From the NCBI GenBank assembly GCA_030544235.1, contig CM060464.1, positions 27,968,152 to 28,032,151 on the forward strand: a stretch of DNA of 64,000 nt, read 5' to 3'. Positions 52,601 to 60,257 of the stretch are shown here, piece after piece. Position 1 is the first letter of the stretch, and every line of letters starts with the position of its first letter. The translations under genes and the position numbers were made by a program. This DNA is from Lepturacanthus savala (taxonomy: Eukaryota > Chordata > Actinopteri > Scombriformes > Trichiuridae). The notes beneath the pieces were generated by a model. It worked only from the letters and a program-made list of their open reading frames with translations, made no database searches and had not been told where the DNA came from.

Positions 52601-55600
52601 TGGTTTCACACACTCAATACATTATTGTAGAAATCAAAGTGGAAAGTAAGTTGCTCTACAAAAAAAAAAGGTGTGAAATATACTTTATGCTTTAATATTT
52701 CAGAGGAGACGGAGCAGCTGGTCATCGAGCTGGGAAATACCTGATTCAACATAACCTGATGCTGCCAGGTTTGCTACACAACCATCTGTGGAGTCCTCAT
52801 CACACACTGTTTGGCAAAGGGCAGGCACTTTAAAAAAATATTTGGCAGGTGATTGTACAACATCTGTCTATCGTGAGCTGAGCGAGACATCGTCTCGTGA
52901 TCACAAGATTATGTGAGAGACGCTGATTGGTCCAAACCACTGTGGTTTTGGACACAAGCTGATAACTTGAAGCCTGACAAGATGAATTCTTGCATTACGA
53001 CAAGATCTCATGATCTGATGACCTTGTGAGATCACGATTACAGAGAACTATGTTTGTACTTTAATATTTCTTTGTGACATGCAATGCCTTAAAAATGCAT
53101 CTACCTATGCTTCAGCTATGGTCATACCACAAAGAAACTACCCAATCAGCTAAGGCAGCTTTTATTTTTTTCTCTGTATTTTTTAATGCTCTAAAGTGAA
53201 ACCAGCATGAAGTAGGCTAAATGGCTCATAATCTTTTTACCTTTCAGCACCGCTAGATAAATTTCAAATTTGTTATCTGGCAAAGTCATTCCCGGTGAAA
53301 ACCTGCTCTACGCTGTGTAGAAAAGATGACTTCAGGTGCATAAAGAATGCATGACACAGCTGATAATGCAGTACACATACATGTCCAGTTGGACCAATCG
53401 TCAGGGTAAAATTTTACTATGCTTGACTATAAATCAGTTCCTCCTCAACTGCAACTACCTTGGGGCCACCGGAATATGTTGACAGCGAATCATAAATCTG
53501 AATTTCAACAGCAGTCTTAAGAGTCTCCATGTGGTTAGAACAGAGTTCTCACCTGACAATACTAACCTAAATTAAAGAGTATCTGCTCCTCATTATGAAC
53601 AATCATCACAAACAGCTTATTTAAATTTGATTTGAATACAGCTTATTTCAAATTCAATATCTAATGCTGCTGATATGACTCTTTATTTCCTCCAAGCAAT
53701 GCTGGACATGATATTGATGGGTGTATTTATTATTATTATTAAAAAACTGAACATTAAACAAATAAAGCCAACACAAAGGGCATTTAAAGGATGAATTTCC
53801 AGCCAAGGCTGTAACGTATGTCTGACAAAGCAAAGCACACATGTAGCAGCTGTGAGGGAGCTACATGGGGATGCTTTGCTCACTCTGATTTGTCACTGAC
53901 AATACACGGCAAACAGGACACTTGTTGTCATACCCCACGCCTCAGGTCCCTATATCATCATGTAAATGGCATGTGAATACAGTCAAACATCAGCCGTTTG
54001 GATGCTAACTGAGGCTTTGTCTCGTTCCATTCATTCAGAAACCACAGTGACCCATCTCAGCTTCCCTGAGGTGACCGAAGGACCAGGACTATGTGTGTAT
54101 GTGCGTGTGTAACAAAATCAGCACCTGCAGGGGAAAGGTGATAGAAGAACAACAACACGGTAGTGGTATCAGTTCCCTCCCGCCTTTTCAGCTCTGGTCT
54201 GCCTCAGAGATTCTAGGTCAGTAGTGGCTTTTTAAAGATGTTACATAGGCCTCCAAGGAGTTCCATCCTGCTAAATAGGCCTGTAATGGCAGCTGACACT
54301 ATTAAAGAGGATTCATCATCTATTTTTTACTTCTTTCAAGGTTGCATACACTTGTTTGAGCACTGCATAGATAATGAGACATTTTAAAAATAAATACTCA
54401 ATTATAAAAACATTTTTTTAAGGGAAAAAAGTGTTTTAAATTAGTGATGTAGCTACAATGAATCTGAATATGTTATAATTCATCAGTGGCAGTCATGAAG
54501 GGACGTTTAGAGATGGCCAAAACACTTAGAATTCTTTACATGCATTAATATGCTTTTAGGATGAAACATACATGAATAGGTTACATTCATAAGTGTTGCT
54601 GATTAGTCTCATATTTTATAGATCCTTTATAGCAGAGGTGGGGAATCCTGATATTGTGTTACTGCTTGGTTGGAACAAAAGCCTGCACCCACAACGGCCC
54701 GTTGTGGGTCGTTTGACATGCAAATCAATGTTGTGATTAAAATGCAATTAATTGCACAGCCTTAGATTGGCCTGTGGTCATGCTTTAGAATGATTTTAAT
54801 GCATATGTAGTTTCATTCAGGCTGGGAAGGACACCACACCAATGGCTGATTTAACATTTTTTTCAATATGCTTTGAAATGCATTGATTTTAAAACTAACG
54901 CAGCAGTGGAAAAAGAACTGGAGAAGAAAAAAATAAACTAAGCAAACAAAAACACGCTAAATGCTGGTTTGCCAAAAATGTAGCAAATACCGTAATAAAT
55001 AATTACAGTCCTCAAACTAAATTCAGAAAGCGTCCAGTCCAACAGGAATTAATGTGATGAATGACTAAGTAGGAAATGTAAATGAGAAAAAAGGACAGGG
55101 CCCCCCTGGGTCCTTACCCGTAAAGAGGCCCCATAATTCCTACCTGTGCCCCTGCTGCACTGAATCAGTCACTTAAAAAAGGCTCTCAAATCACATATGT
55201 AAGCCTTTATGTTAACCTGAAAAGCTGTGACTGCATTCCACCCAACAGCACCAGATAATCAGTCAGTCATCAGTGTTTTTGGAGGCTGACAGCAGGCGGC
55301 TCGCTGCAGGATGACAAAGTCAAATACAACGGTGGGCAGGCGAGTGTCGTGATTGAAATTCTCCCAGAACAAAACCTTGTTTGTGTGATTATTGTTCACC
55401 AGGGTTCGCAATGAGGTAAAAAAAAATCCATTCCACATGATGCATTCATTGTTTTCAGCCAAACACGCACCAGGCCCCACAGTGACCACAGCCACTGTAC
55501 AATGGCCCTCACCAGAAAAAAAAAAAAAAAAAAAAAACTACTGGTAGCCTACTGTCACACTCAATATGTTATATTGTAAAATATTACAGATGTGCTTACA

Positions 55601-56077
55601 AAATGAAAGGTTATTACTTCCCAGTCTGGGGCCATTAAGTATTAACTTGTTGGACTACAGGAATGTGACAAATTAGATTAAAATATTGTTAAATTAAACA
55701 TAGTCGTTATAAGTAATCGACTGAGCAGCAGACACTCTCTAAACCAACAGATAAACTTCAAACACCTGATTTTGTGAAGTCAAATGAACGCAGGTTAGGT
55801 CACCTTTCAACAGGTGACGAAGCAATAAAAATCAGCCATGCGTTTTAAAGGAGAAGCGCCGCAGGTATCACAGGCTGCAGATCAGTAACTAAGGCCACAC
55901 AATCACAAACACAACACATGCACACGAGGGAAAATAAAAAAGTGCGATACAGTGACACGCGCAATGACTCACCTCGATCCATCTCTGCGCCTCCTGGAAA
56001 GCGGCGTCGGCGGCCGCCTCGGTCCCGGGGTGATGGTGCTGATGAGACTGTCCTATGTCTGCAACCGGACTTGCCAT
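2812..56077 (-). CDS. limch1: limch1, 5' coding part (5 exons, gene continues past left edge)
   Basis: Fish counterpart of LIMCH1, a cytoskeletal protein with an N-terminal calponin-homology domain and a C-terminal LIM domain; the mammalian protein activates non-muscle myosin II and affects stress fibres and migration (family knowledge). Join of 56077-55973, 17319-17249, 15121-15052, 7546-7440 and 2842-2812 on the minus strand gives 384 nt, 128 residues, with every junction in phase and every intron GT-AG. Residues 1-35 are a low-complexity N-terminus ending in AQRWIE; residues 36-128 are most of the CH domain, including GDKDF, LENGILLCE, KKINRLPTPIAGL, QLFDP, DLQDTS and CSRKLKN. LPTPIAGL and FLRGCEELGLK fit LIMCH1 better than its paralogue LMO7, which has LSTPIAGL and FLKACEQIGLK as I recall it. 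The exon that should follow RKLKN was not found in 1-2811. Which fish paralogue (a or b) cannot be told. No frame breaks were seen. Confidence 0.9.
5979..6026. repeat. (AC)n microsatellite
   Basis: About 24 AC units in limch1 intron 4. Confidence 0.97.
6818..7080 (+). repeat. Fish interspersed repeat (SINE-like or transposon-derived)
   Basis: GCATTTGTATAGCGC, then a GTGCTTCACACTACA segment, CACCCATTCACACGCATTCA, a CTACCATATAAGGTGCC segment, CTTGCCCAAGGACAC and GAGCCGGGAATCGACC. This order of blocks is the one I know from a very abundant teleost dispersed repeat. The copy is diverged. The family name cannot be fixed without a repeat database. Confidence 0.7.
7306..7328. repeat. Short palindrome
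   Basis: Nine-base perfect arms ACAAGTTTT and AAAACTTGT around a 5-base centre, just beside the CA repeat. No function can be assigned. Confidence 0.6.
7359..7404. repeat. (CA)n microsatellite beside limch1 exon 4
   Basis: About 23 CA units, ending 36 bases from the donor site of limch1 coding exon 4. On the transcribed strand it is a TG run just downstream of the 5' splice site. Confidence 0.97.
7440..7546 (-). CDS. limch1: limch1 coding exon 4 (CH domain)
   Basis: A 107-nt exon between acceptor TCTCTGCAG and donor AA|GTAAGAC. It encodes DNLSVFLRGCEELGLKGSQL, then FDPGDLQDTSTRPTA and two bases of a Lys codon. The core matches LIMCH1 (FLRGCKELGLKESQLFDP in mammals). The end reads RPTAK where the family usually has RVTVK, a local divergence. 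Confidence 0.92.
7960..8310. repeat. Polypyrimidine/polypurine tract
   Basis: Roughly 350 bases that are mostly C and T on the plus strand (homopurine-like on the limch1 strand), with CTCTCT runs near the end and few purines. The overlapping open frames here are low-complexity artefacts. Confidence 0.8.
8654..8727. repeat. (CA)n microsatellite
   Basis: About 37 CA units, one of the longest simple repeats in the window. Confidence 0.97.
12410..12442. repeat. (AT)n microsatellite
   Basis: About 16 AT units in limch1 intron 3. Confidence 0.95.
15052..15121 (-). CDS. limch1: limch1 coding exon 3 (CH domain)
   Basis: A 70-nt exon between acceptor TTTGTCAG and donor CTG|GTGAGT. The first base completes the Glu codon left open by exon 2; then follow 23 codons, LLSSIKPSLVKKINRLPTP and IAGL. 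IKP...VKKINRLPTPIAGL is the CH-domain signature of LIMCH1 and distinguishes it from LMO7, which has Ser in place of the first Pro of LPTP. Confidence 0.93.
15122..17248 (-). other. limch1: limch1 intron 2
   Basis: 2.1 kb of AT-rich sequence between two CH-domain exons. I see no coding exon, mobile element or long tandem repeat in it. The open frame at 15177-15620 on the plus strand has no recognisable domain. Confidence 0.65.
17249..17319 (-). CDS. limch1: limch1 coding exon 2 (start of CH domain)
   Basis: This 71-nt exon is too short to appear as a long open frame. The acceptor CTCTGTAG precedes GCTGTGACAGG, and the donor GA|GTAAGT follows LLC. It encodes AVTGRCIGDKDF then RGGLENGILLC, plus two bases of a Glu codon completed by exon 3. 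The LIMCH1/LMO7 family usually has Phe where this copy has Ile in GRCIGDKDF. It begins in phase 0 and ends with two bases of a split codon. Confidence 0.9.
19222..19266. repeat. (AAT)n microsatellite
   Basis: About 15 AAT units in limch1 intron 1. Confidence 0.95.
19914..19994. repeat. (TA)n microsatellite
   Basis: About 40 TA units, preceded at 19869-19888 by a 20-base A run. Confidence 0.96.
20338..20383 (-). repeat. Direct repeat, possible 3' LTR remnant of the gypsy element
   Basis: Forty-six bases that align without gaps to 22805-22850 with 8 mismatches by hand count (shared core ATACACAGAAC and CAGTGGG). The two copies bracket the retrotransposon protein fragments, as LTR remnants would. 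Full LTR boundaries were not resolved. Confidence 0.5.
22805..22850 (-). repeat. Direct repeat, possible 5' LTR remnant of the gypsy element
   Basis: Partner of 20338-20383. It lies directly next to the Gag zinc-knuckle fragment, so most of gag must also be deleted if this is the 5' LTR. Confidence 0.5.
23060..26100. other. Unassigned intron 1 stretch
   Basis: No recognised exon or mobile element. The tract 23100-23340 is richer in G and C and looks like an old dispersed repeat. The tract 24720-25110 has balanced composition and is a candidate conserved element. Confidence 0.4.
26125..26514. mobile_element. Non-autonomous Tc1/mariner-like element
   Basis: It begins TACAGTACAGGCCAAAAG and ends with the reverse complement, so about 27 bases of near-perfect terminal inverted repeat (through TTTGGACACA) are visible, with TA at both outer ends as expected for the Tc1/mariner target. 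An inner pair (CAAAATAACC...CTGATT at about 26309-26334 and its reverse complement at about 26455-26480) is also inverted, with one mismatch. The right half retains a stretch resembling the last codons of a Tc1 transposase (RVCKAVIRAKDGYF), so this is an internally deleted copy of about 390 bp. Confidence 0.85.
26767..27750. mobile_element. Non-autonomous hAT element with intact 8-bp target duplication
   Basis: The 13-base terminal inverted repeats TAGGGATGCACAT and ATGTGCATCCCTA are perfect. The flanks carry an identical 8-base duplication, CTGCTGAT, at 26759-26766 and 27751-27758, which is the target-site length of hAT elements. Both ends continue with GTTAACCGAT-type motifs. No transposase is recognisable in the 984 bp, so it must have moved in trans. 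The perfect duplication and ends suggest a fairly young insertion. Confidence 0.88.
30010..30047. repeat. (TAGA)n microsatellite
   Basis: About nine TAGA units. Confidence 0.95.
32441..32553. repeat. Short inverted-repeat element (MITE-like)
   Basis: TATCTGGATCAGGATGATC at the left is matched by the reverse complement of GATCATTCTGATCCAGATA at the right, with one mismatch over 19 bases, enclosing about 75 bases. It could be a very small transposon-derived hairpin. No target duplication was established. Confidence 0.5.
40964..41104 (+). repeat. Fish SINE-like fragment
   Basis: ACATTTGCCATTTAGTGG followed by ATGCTTTTATC resembles the block found in many teleost SINEs and related repeats. The far end, AACCCTTCACCCTAGCAG then CTGAGGCGACTGAGC, resembles the tRNA-like end of such repeats. 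The copy is diverged. Confidence 0.45.
42886..42914. repeat. (TG)n microsatellite
   Basis: A short, interrupted TG run. Confidence 0.9.
45678..45738. repeat. AT-rich palindromic repeat plus dispersed-repeat fragment
   Basis: ATATATATACGTATATATAT is self-complementary and is followed by TTTGGAGATCGTTTGATACG, a block that recurs at 48259-48293 and, inverted, at 56591-56670. Confidence 0.6.
46641..46671. repeat. (TG)n microsatellite
   Basis: About 15 TG units. Confidence 0.95.
48259..48293. repeat. Fragment of the GGAGATC-TTTGACA dispersed repeat
   Basis: TGATCATATGAGTTTGGAG then ATCATTTGACATAC matches, in reverse complement, the right part of the repeat at 56591-56670. Confidence 0.55.
48874..48942 (-). 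repeat. Fish interspersed repeat end (hAT-like terminus)
   Basis: Ends with CCAGGGTTGCCTACCCCTGG and contains AAACCTGCACCCACTGTGGC. Read on the minus strand this is the CAGGGGTAGGCAACCCTGG type of start seen in abundant fish MITEs. A related copy lies at 54632-54706. Confidence 0.5.
50556..50897 (+). repeat. Abundant fish interspersed repeat, copy A
   Basis: CCTGCTTATTCCTCATTAGG, GGTCTGCTGGAGCCAATCCC, CACCTACGGGGAATTTAGAG, ATGTTTTTGGACTGTGGGAG, AAAACCCACGCAGACACAGG, ending in CACTGCACCACCGTGCCGCC. It is the longest of three related copies in the window (also 60010-60257 and, inverted, 61213-61414). The block order is that of a very common teleost repeat. Any open frame through it is not a gene. 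Confidence 0.85.
54632..54706. repeat. Fish MITE-like repeat fragment
   Basis: Begins GCAGAGGTGGGGAATCCTG and contains GGAACAAAAGCCTGCACCC, two blocks shared in inverted order with 48874-48942. Confidence 0.45.
54710..54764. repeat. Dispersed repeat end (TTAATTGCACAGCC)
   Basis: CGTTTGACATGCAAATC, then AATGCAATTAATTGCACAGC. The terminus is the reverse complement of the CTGTGCAATTAAT start at 56591, so the two are opposite ends or orientations of one family. Confidence 0.5.
55517..55539. repeat. Poly(A) run
   Basis: About 23 uninterrupted A residues. No retroposed sequence could be recognised upstream of it. Confidence 0.85.
55973..56077 (-). CDS. limch1: limch1 coding exon 1
   Basis: Thirty-five codons, from the ATG at 56077-56075 (MASPVADIGQ...) to AQRWIE, followed by the donor GAG|GTGAGT. 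The start is well supported: it is the first ATG after an in-frame TGA at 56197-56195, which lies inside a tetranucleotide repeat, and the resulting N-terminus resembles mammalian LIMCH1 in length and in its AF(S/Q)EAQ(K/R)WIE ending. The segment is GC-rich, with a short His run (HQHHH) and an Ala-rich stretch. It ends in phase 0. Confidence 0.88.
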
Positions 56078-56186
56078 TGGGCGAGGAAGCTCTGCTCTCC
56101 CAAGTATTAAAGGGGCTGTTAAAAAGGTGTCAAAAAAGAAGCAGCTCTGTGCCGCGTTATTCCACCGTGAATCAGTCGTTAACACG

Positions 56187-56214
56187 TCAGTCAGTCAGTC
56201 AGTCAGTCAGTCAG
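56187..56214. repeat. (TCAG)7 tetranucleotide repeat
   Basis: Seven perfect TCAG units. On the limch1 strand the repeat supplies the in-frame TGA upstream of the start codon. Confidence 0.95.
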
Positions 56215-56237
56215 CCGGGTCTCCTCCGTCTGGTGTC

Positions 56238-56238
56238 G

Positions 56239-56266
<28 letters not shown>
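56238..56266. repeat. (GCA)9 trinucleotide repeat upstream of limch1 start
   Basis: Nine GCA units followed by GCG on the plus strand, which reads as a CTG run on the limch1 strand, about 160 bases upstream of the ATG. It is probably in the 5' UTR or core promoter. Confidence 0.95.
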
Positions 56267-56269
<3 letters not shown>

Positions 56270-56590
56270 GAGGCGAGCGAACCAGTTGCTGCTCCAGTAT
56301 CGCTTCAGTTAGGAGTCTGTGGGCAAAATATCACGGCGTCATTCAGCCAGAGTCACCTGAACGACTTCCGGTATGGGTATTCAAAATAAAAGATCTAATG
56401 AAGAAAGTGTTGCACAGCGCCGGTAGACCGGTTTTCACGGCGGCTCTAATGGAATAAAATTGGAATAAACACAGTGTTACCGATGATAGTAATTAGGGTT
56501 CCGACTGTGCTTATGCGTTCCATTGCACTCGGAACTCTCTATGAAGGAGAGATCCGATCTCCGAATCGGAAAAGAGCAACGGAACTAAGG

Positions 56591-56670
56591 CTGTGCAATT
56601 AATTGAGTTTTAATCACGATTTCGATTTACGTGTCAAACGATCTCCAAAATCATATAATCCAGTTTTAGT
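56591..56670. repeat. Dispersed repeat with CTGTGCAATTAAT end (hAT-like)
   Basis: CTGTGCAATTAATTGAG, then TTTTAATCACGATTTCGATT and GTGTCAAACGATCTCC. The GTGCAATTAAT...ATCGCGATT pattern is familiar from non-autonomous fish transposons. Related fragments lie at 45701-45738, 48259-48293 and 54710-54764. Confidence 0.55.
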
Positions 56671-56882
56671 GTGTTAGAGTGTTAGTACAGGTGTACCGCA
56701 GGGAAATGTTCTTTGTCACAATTCAATTTTGGCAGAACCTGCATTATTTCTCTTTATTACTCTTACCTGATCAATATGGATCAGTACAAATCAAGCATTT
56801 GGTTGAAACGTGAATGATATGGTGAAAAGGATAATCTCATTACAAAAGACTGTCTTTATTAATTAGTTATTATTTCATTAAT

Positions 56883-56883
<1 letters not shown>

Positions 56884-56931
<48 letters not shown>
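56884..56931. repeat. (ATT)n microsatellite
   Basis: About 16 ATT units. Confidence 0.95.
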
Positions 56932-56935
<4 letters not shown>

Positions 56936-57589
56936 TTCCTAAAATGTCACGTTAGGAAATAAGGTGACACAATATTTCACTCTGTGCCCCAATTTCAGTT
57001 GAGCAACATGGGTCAAAATTTCGTTTTCCTGTATAGAAAACCTAAAGACTTTCACCTTCTGGGTATGGGACCCTAATTCAGAAAAAAAAAATATGTCTGG
57101 TAGTCATTGAAGAGAAAAAAAAAAAGTTGCTCATCTTGCATGATATACGTCACAAACACAGCCCTTTAAAAAAATCACAAGAGCAATAAACATTTCAAAA
57201 TATGAAAGTGTTTAAACAGTTAAAGCTTTTGCTCTGATGTCTTCACACTCGTTCATCCAAGTGGTGAAAATACCGAGAATCTGCAGATATCAATATATAT
57301 GTTCCCCTTAACTTTCCACATGTTGCTGGTTCAAACCAAACAGGAAAAGATTTAAGATTTAAATAGAATTGCTTCAGTCGTCATAATGAAATAAATGCTG
57401 TTAAATGTCCTGTGATGATTTTTTATCTAAGCCTTTAGAAAAATCACCATGCTGATATAAGATGGCCTGATATAATGCATCTGATATAGTTATTCATAGA
57501 CATTGTTGGTGGTTGTCAGTAAAATTACACAACCGGCAACAAAGCAGCCTACTGAGGTTTCAATCAGCCTAAATGCTCTTATTTTGACT

Positions 57590-57836
57590 GCAAAATCGCT
57601 CTTGTTCCGGTGCTGAACTGGCTACTCGTGGCCAACTTGACGCAGCTGGACTGACAGGGACTTGCACGCCGCAGTATGATTCGCTCCAATGGCCAAAAAT
57701 ACACAGAACAGCGCTGCTCCGGTGCCATCCAATGAGGGCAGCAACACACTGGGGATCTCACACACACTTTCACTATGTGGGTCAACTGAGAGCAAGAATT
57801 CACTGATGTAGAGAAGTGACACCGAAACAGAATCAA
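57590..57836 (-). other. Unassigned GC-richer block with open frames
   Basis: One minus-strand frame runs from an ATG at 57822 for 66 codons (MSLLYISEFLLSVDPHSESV and on to RQVGHE). It overlaps an 85-codon frame on the same strand. Composition is richer in G and C than the flanks. I do not recognise the protein, see no splice sites that make it an exon of either neighbour, and cannot exclude an old transposon fragment or a conserved element. Confidence 0.25.
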
Positions 57837-58469
57837 CTATGACCTCCTGTTATAGATCATTATAAGGCAATTAACTAAATTATAGCCTGCTATTTACCTA
57901 TTTAGAAAATGTCTTCATCTCTGTTAATCACGTTCATCACTTTGATTCTGATGCTAATAATGCTTTCCCTATTATTATTATCATCACCATTTTTATATAA
58001 TTAAATTACACTTTTCCAATAAAAAGTTGGCGTAAACTAGTTCATCAGTCTACACAAAACTCCTGTAAAGGCTGAATGGGAATATCTTTTAAAGTTTTGC
58101 CATTCTAATTTATTTGACTATTTGTTTTAATTCAGCCCAGAGCATATGACCATATGCAGTCATGGGCAAATGTTTTGCCTCAGTAGCACCTGTGCTGCGT
58201 TGAAGGTATTCTAGCAACATGTCAGGTGAAATACACTCACACTTTGGGTTAGTGAAATAAGGTAAAACATTCTACATAAAAAGCCAGTTTAATTTGGACA
58301 TATTTCTCAAAAAGAAAGGCCATACAAATTGTTTCAACATATTTATGCACTATGATGCCTCCAGGATGGAGGATGCCAACCAAACCTTATTTCTGCACAG
58401 GTTTCTCACATCTCTGCTGACCTCTTGTGGATCATTGCAGCAGTGCTGAAATGTAGGAGGCGTGGCTTA

Positions 58470-58534
58470 TCTGACAGAATGACTTTTGCACTGAAGGTGT
58501 CTAACTCACCACTCAGCTCTCTTCTGTCCTACAG
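58470..58534 (+). other. Probable 5' non-coding exon 1 of the COMT/TOMT-like gene
   Basis: Ends at CCTACAG|GTAACT. The transcription start is not fixed; 58470 is a guess. It contains an ATG at 58479 that opens the upstream reading frame described in the findings. Assignment rests on the donor site and on position only. Confidence 0.4.
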
Positions 58535-58683
58535 GTAACTATTTCCTTTCCACCTTCTATTTTCATTCAATTTGACTTTGTCCAATTGGACTCTACGTCC
58601 AAGATAACATCATAGTTTTATCTGTCAGTGTGATCACCCACATGACTCTTCACCACAGTGACTTTCCCATCTGTGTTTGACAG

Positions 58684-58721
58684 GAATCACTCTCAACCTG
58701 GAGGAGCAACACTGCAGCTTG
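58684..58721 (+). other. Probable 5' non-coding exon 2 of the COMT/TOMT-like gene
   Basis: A 38-base candidate exon between acceptor TGTGTTTGACAG and a perfect donor TTG|GTAAGT. No coding similarity. It would join exon 1 to the coding exon starting at 60402. Confidence 0.45.
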
Positions 58722-59271
58722 GTAAGTACAACTCCACCTGTTGTCACTTCTATTTCAAAAGAATCATTCACTGTCCTTATTATCTTTATGATTCAGAATC
58801 CTCTTACAATTCTAAACAAAGATAACATTTATTAAGTGCATTACTGTTATAGTGTTAGACATGTTGTGATAGGTGTATTCAGTCATGGTTTATTTATTGT
58901 AGGCTCAAAATAAATAATGGTGCCTGTAGTAAAGATGTTTTTTAAAAAAAAGAAAAGAAAAATAAAGTGTTCCTATAGGTTGACAAAATGTCATCTCAAT
59001 ATGCCACTTTAATTTTTCTTCATTCTATTAAAGAATGATGAAAATTCAATTGATACTGAACTGTACTTGGAATCACATAGATACACAATTGACAAAATAA
59101 TATTTTTACTTACAATAGAAATGCGGAGAAACACATATTCAGAAACCAGGGAGGGAGTGTAGTATATTTACTATTTACTATATTGAGAGTCGATTCTAAA
59201 AACAATATTGTACAGCCATTTAGGGAAAATATTGTATAATCCACTTCTTTAGAACGTGACAACTTGTACAA

Positions 59272-59273
<2 letters not shown>

Positions 59274-59313
<40 letters not shown>
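59274..59313. repeat. (TA)n microsatellite
   Basis: About 20 TA units. Confidence 0.95.
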
Positions 59314-59315
<2 letters not shown>

Positions 59316-59978
59316 AAACTGGACTACTTAAATACACAGAAAACTACTTACTACCTGAACACAGGTGAGATAAAGAGAGCACAGGTGAAACAAATGAACA
59401 AAGGTGGAAAACCACAGGAAGTAAAAGTGACACAGAACAGAAGGAGAAGCCATAAAAAACATAAAACAGGAAGTGGAGAGAGAAGGAAAAACTGTGAAAA
59501 CCAAACAAAACACAAAAAACAGAAACTACATCAACAGGAAAAATAACAACACACCAAAAAATAAATTTCTCTCTAAAAATGATTTTAACATATCTTTAAC
59601 CTTACAAGTTAAACATCCAACCTTGTTGGGTGTGAAATGAGAATTTTCTCTGAGAATGTACTGTTATAGCTACACTCGTATGTACTGTTCTAGAGCTTTT
59701 GCAATAAATATGAATCTGTTGGTTTATAGATTAATTCAGGGAAAGCGGTCGCTGCAGTGTGTGATTAAAAATACAACCTACAGACTCTTTGCCCTCATTG
59801 ATTCATGGTGTAACAGTCCCTGCTTTAGAAGGTATTATCATATAGGAATCACAAAAAGAGAAAAACATTTTTTACCAAACCAGAAACACATTGTTTCTGC
59901 AGGAGCTGCCACACAAATGGAGACACAATTATTAACAATTATTAAATTACAAATAAGTGTTAAATTAGTAAGTGTTAA

Positions 59979-60257
59979 TCAGTCAGTCAGTCAGTCAGTC
60001 AGTCAGTCATTTTCTATACCTGCTTATTCCTCATTAGGGTCACAGGGGTCTGCTGGAGCCTGTCCCAGCGCGTTACAGCGAGAGGCAGGGATACACCCCA
60101 GATGGTTGCCAGCCAATCATGGGGCACACACACCATTCACTCACACACTCACACCTACGGGCAATTTAGAGTTGCCAATTAACCTCAGCATGTTTTTGGA
60201 CTGTGGGAGGAAGCTGGAGTACCCGGTGAAAACCCACGCAGACATGGGGAGAACACG
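59979..60257 (+). repeat. Fish interspersed repeat, copy B, with (TCAG)n tail
   Basis: A TCAG run (59979-60008) is followed by TTTTCTATACCTGCTTATTC and the same blocks as copy A, up to GACATGGGGAGAACACG. It stops earlier than copy A, and the terminal CACTGCACCACCGTGCC part is missing. It lies about 145 bases upstream of coding exon 3. Confidence 0.85.

Larger units (their letters stand above)
17320..55972 (-). other. limch1: limch1 intron 1 (about 38.7 kb)
   Basis: Very long first intron. 17.3-20.3 kb: unique AT-rich DNA, an AAT repeat and a TA repeat. 20.3-22.9 kb: broken Ty3/gypsy element. 23-26 kb: unique-looking DNA, with a long GC-balanced tract at 24720-25110. 26.1-27.8 kb: Tc1-like and hAT elements. 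27.8-40.9 kb: mostly unique AT-rich DNA in which I recognise nothing coding. About 41 kb: a fish SINE-like fragment. 41-55.97 kb: AT-rich DNA with repeat fragments and one fish interspersed repeat at 50556-50897. No nested gene was found on either strand. Confidence 0.7.
56078..56460 (-). promoter_or_regulatory. limch1: limch1 5' UTR and probable CpG-rich promoter
   Basis: The sequence upstream of the limch1 ATG is GC- and CpG-rich compared with the AT-rich surroundings; the dense part runs from inside exon 1 to about 56275. It holds a TCAG/CTGA tetranucleotide repeat at 56187-56214, a CAG/CTG repeat at 56238-56266, and an ETS-like ACTTCCGG motif at 56364-56371 (CCGGAAGT on the gene strand). 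The transcription start cannot be placed from sequence alone, so how much of this is transcribed is inference. Confidence 0.55.
56461..58469. other. Intergenic region between limch1 and the COMT-like gene
   Basis: Divergent intergenic DNA, mostly AT-rich. It holds the dispersed repeat at 56591-56670, an ATT repeat (56884-56931) and a GC-richer block at about 57590-57836 that is open in two minus frames but matches nothing I know. Confidence 0.6.

Noticed and set aside
2812..56077. Assignment of the CH-domain gene to LMO7
   Set aside because: LPTPIAGL, FLRGCEELGLK and QLFDP fit LIMCH1 better; LMO7 has LSTPIAGL, FLKACEQIGLK and QLFHP as I recall it.
56183..56185. Extended limch1 N-terminus starting at 56185
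   Set aside because: The triplet there is GTG, not ATG, and lies just after an in-frame TGA in the repeat. The first in-frame ATG is at 56077.
55918..56457. 179-codon plus-strand open frame with a Gln run
   Set aside because: It is antisense to limch1 exon 1 and its promoter. Its length comes from GC-rich sequence and the CAG and TCAG repeats, and nothing in it resembles a known domain.
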